NCBI RefSeq assembly: GCF_020520425.1
Contig: NC_079488.1
Location: forward strand, 30,929,247-30,993,246
Source: Spinacia oleracea
Taxonomy: Eukaryota > Streptophyta > Magnoliopsida > Caryophyllales > Amaranthaceae
Direction of reading: 5' to 3'
DNA: 64,000 nt
This document shows, piece by piece, positions 35,784 through 45,900 of this stretch. How positions within the stretch are numbered: position 1 is the first letter of the stretch; each line of letters starts with the position of its first letter. The notes below the pieces were generated by a model. The model saw only the letters and a program-made list of their open reading frames with translations. It was not told the origin of the DNA and did no database searches. A program made the translations under genes and the position numbers.

Positions 35784-36599
35784 CCCAAATTCTTATATGA
35801 GACTGTCCTCATCATCAACTGATGGTGAGACCAGTTCACACTTGCGAATTTAGGTATGTTACTTCTATAGTTTAGACATGTTACTTTTTTTTTTATAATT
35901 TTAGAGGAGGTACTTTTTTTATTTTAGGTATGTTACTTCTATATTTTATACATGTTACTTTTTTTATACGGAGTAGTTTTAGGGGAGATATCTTCTTAGT
36001 TTAGGTATGTTACTTCTATAGTTTAGACATGTTACTTTTTTTTTTTTTTTTTTTTAAATTTTAGAGGAAGTACTTTTTTTAGTTTAGGTATGTTACTTCT
36101 ATAGTTTAGACATGTTACTTTTTTTTTATATAATTTTAGAGGAGGTACTTTTTTTAGTTTAGGTATGTTACTTCTATAGTTTAGACATGTTACTTTTTTT
36201 TATAATAATTTTAGAGAAGGTATTTTTTTTAGTTTAGGTATGTTACTTTTATAGTTTAGACATGTTACCTTTTTTTATAATTTTAGATGAGGTACTTTTT
36301 TAGTTCAGGTATGTTACTTCTATAGTTTAGACATGTTACTTTTTTTTTTATATGGAATAGTTTTAGGGGAGGTACATTTTTAGTTTAGGTATGTTACTTC
36401 TATAGTTTAGACATGTTACTTTTTTTTTTTTTTTATTTATAATTTTAGAGGAGGTACTTTTTTAGTTTAGGTATGTTAATTCTATAGTTTAGATCTGTTA
36501 CTTTTTTTATATAGTTTTAGAGGAGGTACGCTATTGGTTTCGCGCTCGTCACACCATCAAGTTGATGGTGTAACTGGTCTCACAGGAGACGCGCTGAGC
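35784..36599. repeat. Minisatellite-bearing insertion with 10-bp direct repeats
   Basis: About nine imperfect units of 71-83 bp (aggtatgttacttctatag … gaggtacttttt) at 35851-36540, each with a variable T-run. Both sides carry inverted blocks around gagaccagtt and atcaac(t)tgatggtg. The whole is bounded by tagtaaagat at 35774-35783 and 36600-36609. A 9-10-bp duplication suggests a Mutator-like insertion, but the outermost ends are not good inverted repeats, so the class is uncertain. Confidence 0.65.
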
Positions 36600-36609
36600 T
36601 AGTAAAGAT

Positions 36610-37664
36610 AACCTCGCATTACTGAATGGTTGGTGTATATGCCCCACTCAATCTACAAATTTTACTCAATTGGAAATGATATTTATAAATAATACAACAT
36701 TGAACTTCAGCTTTAATTAATATGTACTATTAATAAGCGATTAATGATATAGGAAGTTACATAGTTTTATATTGTAATGAAGGTTATTGAGGATCTAACT
36801 CCAAACGTTTTATAGGATCATAAATTAGTAGCAATTTTCGGTAAATTAAATGAAAACAAAAGACAAACAGCATGACCAAACGAATTAAACTATTAAAGAG
36901 CTAAGATTCTTACAACATATGAACGGAGGCGAATCAATAACTTAAGAGAAAATGTTAGAAAAGTTATTTCCCTCGGTCAAAATCCATTACTAGCTAACAA
37001 AATATTTGAAGGAAAAACTCAACGCTTGGAAAATAGATATGATGAGTCGACATCTGAAGGCAATGATGAGGACGATACCACTATAGCATAGTTACGGGAA
37101 ATAACACTCAAGGTTTGAAAAATAGAGATGATTGAGTTATCTGAATAGGACGGAGGCAGTTATAAGGATGTAACCGCTATCAACATGGAAACGGAAAATA
37201 CTCGTGGAAAAGGAAAGGTAAAAATATTAGGAAATTAAATGAAAAGTGCATGGCCGTTACTTTGAAGAATTTGTTTAAATTTAAATCTTCAAGAAAAGCT
37301 AGGTTTAGTTTGATATAGGGCATTTGGCGAGGTGTGACTTATGGTACTAAGGTTTTTGCTGTTTTGCTATCTCGGAATTTCCACGTTTATGTTTTTTGTA
37401 TCAGATGGAGAATGCGAAAGATGTTGAGGATATTTGAAATGATAAATGCATCAAGGTCTAAAAGGATTCAGATCAGTTAGAAAGAAACGTTCGTACACGA
37501 ATGTATAATTTATCAAAAGCTCTCTGATAATTGATTAAATCGATCCTGCAGTCACCAATACATTGAACGTTTTCTTTCGTGCCTAGCAAATACAACAAAT
37601 TGGAATGGATGAGAATGACTGAACGAAATATGAACTGTCATTTGTAGATGGGAGGTACTAAATA
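36610..37664. other. Spacer left of element E
   Basis: No intact gene. It holds the coding scrap at 36897-37087. The remainder is AT-rich and featureless. Confidence 0.5.
36897..37087 (+). pseudogene. Short coding scrap, YERRR-type
   Basis: An open stretch of about 60 codons reading YERRRINNLRENVRKV then SLGQNPLLANKIFEG and an acidic tail (EGNDEDD). The YE-R-R-RI-N motif resembles the N-terminus of uncharacterised plant proteins found near transposon-derived genes. A second readable scrap (YKDVTAINMETENTRGKGKV) follows near 37155-37235. There is no start codon or splice structure, and no function can be assigned. Confidence 0.35.
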
Positions 37665-37669
37665 CAGGT

Positions 37670-38095
37670 TGTTCCGGTGTTGTAAAGATGGAAACAATGG
37701 GCTTCGAATGAAGGCCCTTTCGTATGTGTTGAAGATCTTGCTTGTTTGAATGAGTGGAGTCCGAATTCACCTGCACAAAAGCAAAGTCACTAGCCTCGGG
37801 GGTGTTTCCGAGGAAAGCCCCTCCGATGCCTAAGTAAGAATGATGCTCGGATTCTAGAGAGAAGTTCTCTAGAAGAGTAGTCTTAAGGCGGTAAATTCGA
37901 CGTACCTTGAGGTGTGAGCCTTGGCGGCCTATTTATAGTGTTTGCATAATAAATGCCCATAGGTCATTTATTGCTATTGGGCCTTGGGCCTTGATGGATG
38001 GCTGACTAGCCATTGGTGGGTTTGATGCTGTTTGTTTAGAGCCATTGGGCTTTGGACTTAGTGGCCCAATTGAGAATCAATTGGGAGCCCAAACA
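37670..38095 (-). repeat. 3' LTR of element E
   Basis: 426 bp, tgttccggtgttg…gggagcccaaaca on the plus strand. It includes a minus-strand TATAAATA at 37930-37937. Confidence 0.95.
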
Positions 38096-38108
38096 ACATG
38101 CCCCCCAG
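38096..38108 (-). promoter_or_regulatory. Polypurine tract of element E
   Basis: On the minus strand, gtctggggggcatgt abuts the 3' LTR; the G-run is the likely plus-strand primer. Confidence 0.75.
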
Positions 38109-38274
38109 ACCCGGTCCATTTAGAATTAAATGGGTGGGTTTCCAGCTGTCAGAAGTCCGAAAGTTCCCTCTCTTTTTCTGAAAAGGGATGATTTGCATTG
38201 ATGACAAGTGTTGGGAGTTGTATTGTGCCGTGGAGATCGTGGGTTGAGGAAGTTGATGCGCCCCTTTTCTTTTC

Positions 38275-38282
38275 TATAAATA
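38275..38282 (+). promoter_or_regulatory. TATA box for the opposite-strand gene of element E
   Basis: TATAAATA, about 260 bp upstream of the ATG at 38537, in a tract followed by pyrimidine-rich leader sequence. It suggests that the opposite-strand gene has its own promoter next to the 3' LTR. Not experimentally shown. Confidence 0.55.
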
Positions 38283-38536
38283 CGGGGTGCATTGCTCTTT
38301 TCGAACTTTTTACTCCTTCTTTCAGACCCTTTCTCTCTCTAAATTCCGGCGATCGCAGTGCAATTTGTTTCTTCAGATCTACGAAATTCGGCCAACTTTA
38401 GACTTCGGGAACTTGTGTTGTTCGTTTTATCGGCGAATTCCGCTTCGGAAAAAGGTAATTTGTTTCTGAATTCTCCTTTTTTCTTCGTTTTTCCTTCTAC
38501 CCCTCAATCTCAACCCTAGACCGAGAATTCGCGGCC

Positions 38537-41500
38537 ATGGCAAAGAATAGGGGCAAGAGCAAGTTCGTCGTTGGCTCCTCTAGTGAGAGGGAGAACGTGC
38601 CTTCGGGAAGGTTACCGAAAACTTCGAGGGGTCGGCCTTCGGAGAGGCCAGTGGAGAGGCGTTCGACTGGTTGGGATGCTTCGAAAGATGATGTTGTTGG
38701 CGGGTCTAGCGTGTCTGAACGCGCAACTTCTGGTAAAAAGGCTGGCTCTTCGGGTGTGCGCCGCTCCTACCCTGAGTTTCCAGTTCATTGGACTGAAGCT
38801 GATCCGCAGGGCAAGTATGCCCCGATTCTGCATGAGACCACTAAGATCGATGGTCCCTTGGAAAAATCGGTCAGTGGTGACTGGTTGGTGGAGGCGAAGC
38901 TGGGGCATTACCATCGGAGGGCCGAAGAGTTATACGGAATCCAGCACGCCTTGGGGTACTGGTGCGAGCTTCCCGACCAGGAGCGTCCTCGGGTGACTCA
39001 TCCGCCGAGGGGGTTCATCTCTGTGTATACTCATCATTTGGAGAACGGCCTCCGCTTTCCTTTGGATCCCTTCGTATCCGAGCTCCTGGTGTCGTACAAC
39101 ATCAGTTTGGCCCAGCTTACCCCCAAATCTATGAGGCACATCATCGGATTTAGATGGGTGTGCGATTTTATTAACTTTCCATGCTCTGTTGCCGTGTTTC
39201 GGGATCTGCACGATCTGTCTTTCAACCACGCTTCCAAGGGGGATGGGTATGGTTGGTGGACCATTATCAACAAAAGATCCCGAAGAAAGGGGGAGCCGAA
39301 CTATATTACGGCCTACCCTTACCTCAGCTCTGATCATAACTGGAAGACGGAGTGGTTGTTCGTTCGTGTGCCGACAGATCCGAAGCATCCACATTTTTAC
39401 CGCCCTCCGAAGTGGTTTGTGACTCCTGATCCTGATATGCGAAGCGTGGCTGCTCCGGATCGGAACCATCACCACTACGTGGATCTCCTCCAGTGGTTTT
39501 TGGCTCGGGAGGACAACTACAAATTGCCGTCCAACTGGCTCCCGAACCTCAACTATATCTTGCGGGAGGACATTCTTGCTGTTGCCGGTCTCAGCAGGAT
39601 TTTTGACAGGGGTAGGTGTCTTTCGGCTGGGACCGTGCTTTAGTAAGTTTGTCCTCCTCCTTTTTGGTCTCGTTTTACTGATTTCGTTTTGTGCTTTGTT
39701 TTTGCAGAGTACGGCTTTAGCTGCGTTGATCCTGTGGTCTTGGGTATTTCTTTGGATCTGAAGACCATTCACGACTCGGCCCCTGATTATAAGTTCGGGA
39801 AGGAGAATCCTCGTAATCCTCGTTTGAAGGATTACGTGCTGTCTCCGTCGGGTGTCGCTCGGATATCTGAAGTTCGAGCTGATCCGTGGGATTCTGCCTC
39901 TTCTCCCGAAGCTGTTCCAGTGAAAGTCGTGCTCCCTGATTTGAGGACAACCTCGGATCCGGTGAGTGTTTCTAATCTCGAAGTCTTTTGTTTGTCTTTC
40001 TTTTTGGTTGGCCGTCGGCTAACGTCTTGGTCCTGGACCATCTTTTTAGGGTCCTGGGACTGACGCTGTGCCGCGTGCCGTTCCTTCGGTTTCATCTCCG
40101 GCTCGGATAGATATCTCTTTATCTAGGAACCGGGTACTTCGCGATTTTTCTTTATTCCTTCCTTTGTCTTGTTTTATATTTATTGACCCTTGGTTTCTTC
40201 TGTTTAGGATCAGCGCAAAAGGAAGAGCAGCACTCTTTTGAGGCCTTCTGCGCATCCGAAGAAGGCGAAAGCTGATCAGTCTTCGGAGAAGGTATTTGTT
40301 CTGACTTAGAGCTTTGGTGGTCTGTTCTCTCTTTTTCTGAAACTGACCTTTGAGCGTTTGCCCTGTAGGAAGTGGTTTCGGAAGTCATGCCTCCTCCCAA
40401 AAACCTCCTTCACTTCATGCCCTTGCCCGGGCAGAAGTTGAAGAGTGTGGTGGTTGTGGAACCGCCTCCCGTGGACCAACCGCTGGCTGAGGAAGATACC
40501 ATCCCTTCTCCGCTGAAGCCGTCTGCTGCTTTAGGGATCGAGATCCAGGATATAACCAAGGTGATGGAGGCAATTGAGCCGACCTTGTTCCTGGCTCGGA
40601 TGTCCCTATTGTGGCCGAGCAGAAGGAAGAAGCTGCTGACGTTTCTCTCGAAAGGGAGAAAAGTCCGGATAAGGAGATGGTGGATCTCACCGAAGCTCAC
40701 GTAGAGGTTCCCGAAGCTGAGAAGGAGGAACCCGAGCAGGGTCTGACGAGGAAGAGGCGTCATTCGACCTTGGGCTCCACTTCGACCTCGGCCCTGGATA
40801 GACTGATCCACGCTGACCCTTGCTCGGATGTTCCGCTGAAACGGATCCCCGAGGAGGTAAGGGAGGCGATGGCTCGCTATGCCAGAGCTCCGGTTTTGGG
40901 GGAGAACCCCATGGCTCACGTGGGATCTTTGGTGGGTCCCGAAGCTGCACGGGAGAATCTTCTTCGGGCCAACCCGCAGTGGAGGGTTCCTGGAGCTGAG
41001 GAGAGGAACCCAGCTATGATGGCCCAATATTATCTGAATGAGGTAAGTGTTGGAAATTTTGTTTTGAGTTCCGTTTTTTTGGTTTGTTGTTTTCTTCTTT
41101 CCTCATCTTTTCTCGTCCTTTCTTCTTTCCCAGGCTGTTTTCTGGTCCTCGTTCGCTTCCGAGTGTAGCTCGGTTGAGGAAAGGCAGCTGAGGAGGTATC
41201 AGGAGGCTTATGCTCGTGATATCCCTGTCTTGGACCAGAAGGCTGGGCAGCTCATGGCCGAGATGGTGGACCTCAAGCAACTGTACCTTCAGTACAGTCG
41301 TGAGGCTAGGGAAGCGGCGGAACAGATCGGGGCCGAAGTTGGGAAGCTCACTTTCCAAGTTGAAGAGGATGCTGAAAAGATAGCTTCCTTCGACAGGGAG
41401 AGGAGAGAAATGGCTGCCAAGTTTGCGAGCGAACTTGAAGAAAAAGACAGTCTTCTCAAGGAGATGACGTCTAAATTTGAGGCGGCCATTAAGCAGAGCC

Positions 41501-41934
41501 AGGAAGCGGAGGCGAGGCTTCAGCAGTTTATCAAGCACCGGGAGATTGTTCAGAATCAAGCTGACAAGGTGCCCGTTCTCCAGCTGAAGATCCGAGAGAA
41601 AGATGCTGCCATTCGGAAGTTGGAGCAAGAGAGAGTTGACCTCTACACTGCTGATCAGTGTAGAGAGCAATACTGGAATGGCATCCTGGGTGCTCGGCGG
41701 ATGTTCGCGAAGCATATGCCTCATTTCCCTTGGAATGAGAAGGTTCCGCTCTGGATGAGGGCCCAGGATCACTTGGTGGAGTGCCAGGCCGATCGAGACG
41801 AAGCTGAAGCTGAACGCCAAGCTGCTCTTGCAGAGGCTCGGGCCCAGAAGGCGGCTTCCGAAGGTGATACTACTGCTGGGGGTTCTTCGAAGGATGCTCC
41901 TCTGGGGGATGCTCCTGAGACTCCCAAGAGCTAG
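38537..41934 (+). CDS. Spliced opposite-strand gene (Transposase_28-like) in element E
   Basis: Extra gene lying antisense between pol and the 3' LTR. Six exons can be read with gt/ag borders: 38537-39611, 39708-39961, 40050-40133, 40208-40291, 40369-41042 and 41134-41934; phases agree at all five joins. The predicted protein is about 990 residues. Exon 1 carries the conserved domain of Pfam Transposase_28 (putative gypsy-type transposon): PPRGFISVYTHHLENGLRFP, then LVSYNISLAQLTPKSMRHI. The middle is basic and Pro-rich; the last exon is a long Glu/Lys/Arg coiled coil (EKDSLLKEMTSKFEAAIKQS) ending at a TAG at 41932-41934. Exon 5 changes frame between about 40578 and 40610, consistent with a single missing base, so this copy may not give the full product. 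Function unknown; such extra ORFs are known in Tat elements. Confidence 0.85.
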
Positions 41935-42167
41935 GGATTCGGGCAGTCGTCTTCTTCAGAGTCGGTCGGTTCCAGTTGAGGACTTCCGAACATGTGCTTG
42001 CCTTTCCCCCTTTTGCCTCGGCGCTGCGTTGTACTTATTTCTTTTTTGTTTTCTTTAGTACTTCGGTAGGCCGGTATTGTCTGTTGATGGCTGCCGATTT
42101 TAACTTGTTTCATTTTGTTTTCAATTTTTGAGGTTTTTCGATGTATTTGTACTTCCCCCAAATATTG

Positions 42168-42173
42168 AATAAA
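42168..42173 (+). terminator. Polyadenylation signal of the opposite-strand gene
   Basis: AATAAA about 235 bp after the stop codon at 41934, in a T-rich 3' region. Consistent with an independent plus-strand transcript. Confidence 0.5.
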
Positions 42174-42224
42174 AAATGAATGTTTGTTACTTGGCTGCTT
42201 CTTTTCAACTTGTTCTTTCGCAAT

Positions 42225-42600
42225 TTTTAGGTCTTTAAATCCGTAGATTTCTCGAGCTCCTCTTTCTGTAGACTTGCTAAAAACCTTTTGATCTTGCGAG
42301 CTCTTTAAATCCGTAGATCTGTTAAGAGACTTTTTAACTTTTGCGAGTTCTTCAAATCCGTAGATCTGCTAAGAGGCTCTTTGACTTTGTGAGTTCTTCA
42401 AATCCGTAGATCTGCTAAGAGACTCTTTAGTTTTGCGAGTTCTTCAAATCCGTAGATCTGCTAAGAGACTCTTTAGTTTTGCGAGTTCTTCAAATCCGTA
42501 GATCTGCTAAGAGACTCTTTAGTTTTGCGAGTTCTTCAAATCCGTAGATCTGCTAAGAGACTCTTTAGTTTCCAGACTCTTCAAATCCGTCGATCTGCTC
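42225..42600. repeat. 46-bp tandem repeats in element E
   Basis: About eight copies of a 46-bp unit (gagttcttcaaatccgtag … ttagttttgc), near-perfect in the centre (for example 42437 and 42483) and drifting at both edges. It sits between the ends of the two convergent genes. Confidence 0.85.
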
Positions 42601-42993
42601 AGAGGTTTGGATTGTTCTTCCGATCTCTTGTGGTTCGGAAACCTGGGCAAGAGATCGCTAGTCTGCCTCTTTAGTTATGCCTTCGGCGATCCGTGGATCT
42701 GAGCCGGAGTTTTATAACTTGATTCGAGCGACTGTTTGTTGCGAACAAATTTTATTAGGGTACCGCGAATCCGAGGATTCTGGACGGTTCCCTGAAGTGT
42801 ATGATTTGGTCATTTCTTGCATTTTATCAAGGAATGGGCAAAGTCAACCTGTTTTTAGTCTCGGATTGATCAGATCCGAGGCTGCAGATATATATAAAGG
42901 GACAATAAATGTAGAGATAAGTTCAATGAAACACATGGTGCCAAATGGCTTTCCTCTTCTCATTAAACAACTTACTTGGTTTACAGACAGAGA

Positions 42994-45900
42994 TCATACA
43001 AAATATTTCTTGAGAACATCGGTATTCCAATGGTTCTTCAGAATTGTTCCATCTAACTGTTTCAGCATATACGTGCCTGGCCTCTTTTCGGAATGGATGA
43101 TGTATGGTCCTTCCCAAGTGGCTGAGAGTTTGCCATGGATCCGTCCTTTCTGAACCGAGGCGGCGTTTCTGAGTACTAGATCACCGACTTTTAGGGGTCT
43201 GGCGTTGACTCTTCGGTTGTAATGCTTGTTGACCCTCTGCAAATAGGCTGCGTTGAGTGTCCTTGCATCGTTCCGAGCTTCATCCAGTAGATCGAGAGCT
43301 TCGGATAGAAGTTGGTTGTTGCTTTCTCCTTGGAGCCCATCATACCTGTTGTATGCCTGGATCCTCAGGCTTTCTGTTCCGATTTCCACAGGAATTACTG
43401 CTTCGGATCCATATACAAGGTGGAACGGTGTTTGTCCGGTAGCTTCTTTTTCAGTGGTCCGAAGGGACCATAGCGTTCCGGGTAGCTCTTCTAACCATTT
43501 GTTTTTGTCATCCTCGACTCTTTTCTTGAGTGCGTTGAGGATGAGTTTGTTAGCGGCTTCGGCTTGCCCGTTGCTTTGTGGGTGACAGACTGCCGAGTAC
43601 GCTAGGTGTATGCCGAACTGTTTGCACCACTTTTGCAACGGGGTGTTGTCGAACTGTTTCCCGTGGTCGAAGACCATCAGTCTTGGTATGCCGAACCTTG
43701 TGATGATGTTCTGCCATATGAACTTGCGGACCTGAGGTTCGGTGATGGAGGAGACAGCTTCGGCTTCGATCCATTTGCTAAAATAGTCGACTCCTACAAT
43801 CAACCACTTCTTCTGGTTCGTCGCTGAGGGGAAGGGACCAATGATGTCTAACCCCCACTGTGCGAATGGTAAGGGATACAGTGTTGATTGTAGGGTTTGA
43901 GCTGGTTGATGGATGGCTGGTGCGAACTTTTGGCATTTCTCGCATTTCCTTGCCATCTGCTTTGCCTCGGAAACCATAGTGGGCCACCAGTACCCAGCCC
44001 GAAGGGCTTTATGTGCTAATGTCCTACCTCCAATGTGGTTTCCGCATATCCCGAGGTGGATTTCCCTTAGGATGTAGTCAGCGTCTGTTGGACCCACACA
44101 TTTTAGCAGCGGAGCAGAGAATGATTTCCTCATGAGCTCTCCTTCGGCGCTGATGATGAACCATCTGTTGAATCTTTTCAGTTTTCTCGCTAGCAGCTTA
44201 TCTTCGGGAAGTTCTCCCCTTTCTTTGTATGCAACTACTGCGTCCATCCAGCTAGGTTCGGTACGTAAGCTGCATACTGTGGTGGGTAGCAAGTCGATGC
44301 TTCTCTCTTGGTGAACTTCCACGTGGACCGACCTGTTTAGGTCGATGAGTGTTGAGCTTGCGAGTTTTGACAGTGCGTCTGCTTGCGTGTTCTGTCCTCG
44401 GGGAATGAGGATGACTTCAAAGGATCTTAACTTTGACGTTAAGGATTTAATTTTTGCTAAATAGGCTGTCATGCTGGGCCATTTGGCCTCATACTCCCCT
44501 CGGATCTGATTGGCTACAAGCTGGGAATCAGTTTTGAGGCGAACATGTTCGGCCTCCAGGGATAAACAAAGCTCTATCCCTGCGATTGTGGCCTCGTATT
44601 CGGCCTCGTTGTTGGTTGCTTTGAAGCCGAACTTCAATGCATACTCTATGCTTTTCCCCGTCGGGGGGATCAGTACAACTCCTGCCCCTGAGCCGTTTAT
44701 TGTGGAAGATCCGTCAGTGAAGACCTCCCAAGTGCTTTTCGTATCATCCAACATTTCCTGGTATGAGCATTCGGCCAAGAAGTCTGCCAATGCTTGTGCT
44801 TTGATTGCTGTCCTCGGCTGATATTTGATGCCGAACTCTGATAGTTCGAAGGCCCAGGCAGCCAATCTTCCTGACCTCTCTATTTTGTCGAGTACTTTTT
44901 CGAGCGGTTGGTCAGTTAGCACCGTGATCTGGTGGGAGTCGAAGTATGGCCTCAGTTTTCGTGCAGCTACCACTACTGCATATGCGACTTTCTCGATGAG
45001 TGGGTACCGGGTTTCGGCCCCTGTGAGTGTTCGGCTGGTGAAGTAGATTGGCTGTTGCTTCTTTTCTTCTTCCCGAAGAAGCACTGCGCTGACGGTTCCA
45101 GGGCTAACTGCGACATATAGGTACAGGGTTTCCCCCTCCTTTGGTCTGGCCAGTGTCGGCAGTTGAGCTAGGTGGGCTCTGAGTTGCTGAAAAGCTTCTT
45201 TTTGCTCCTGTTCCCATATCAGTTCGGGATCCACTTTCCTCGGGACCCCTTTTTTCTTGACTGGTTCTGTTTCTCCTCCGGGGAGGTTCTTTGGTTTCAG
45301 TGCTTTGAAGAAGGGGGCTCCCTTATCCGAGGCCTTTGATATGAACCTTGTTAGTGCGGCTAACCTGCCGGTTAGCCTCTGCACATCTCTCTTGGTCTTC
45401 GGCTCGGGTAAATCCAATGCCGCTTGGACTTTGTCCGGGTTCGCATCAATTCCTCTTTCGCTAACCATGAATCCGAGGAATTTACCTGACTTCACCCCGA
45501 AGACGCATTTTTTTGGGTTCAGCTTCATGCTGTGCTTCCTCAGGTTTCCGAAGGTCTCTGCCAAGTCTTTGACGTGGTCTTCCTCCTTGATGCTTTTTAC
45601 GATGGAGTCATCCACATAGACCTCCACATTCCTCCCTTTCTGGTCGGCGAAGACGTGATCAACTAGTCTCTGGTAGGTGGCTCCGGCATTTTTCAAGCCG
45701 AAAGGCATCATTTTGTAGTTGAACACTCCTGCGCTTGTGATGAACGCTGTCTTTGCCCTGTCATCGGGGTGCATGAAAACTTGGTGGTAGCCTGAAAAGG
45801 CATCCATGAAGCTGAGCAGTGCATGGCCGCTGGTGGAGTCAACCAATTGATCTATCCTTGGCAGGGGATAGCAGTCTTTGGGGCAGGCTCGGTTCAGGTC

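Noticed and set aside
38930..39772. 280-codon minus-strand frame opposite exon 1 of the antisense gene
   Set aside because: It is a mirror of a GC-rich real exon, with no start context, domain or splice logic.
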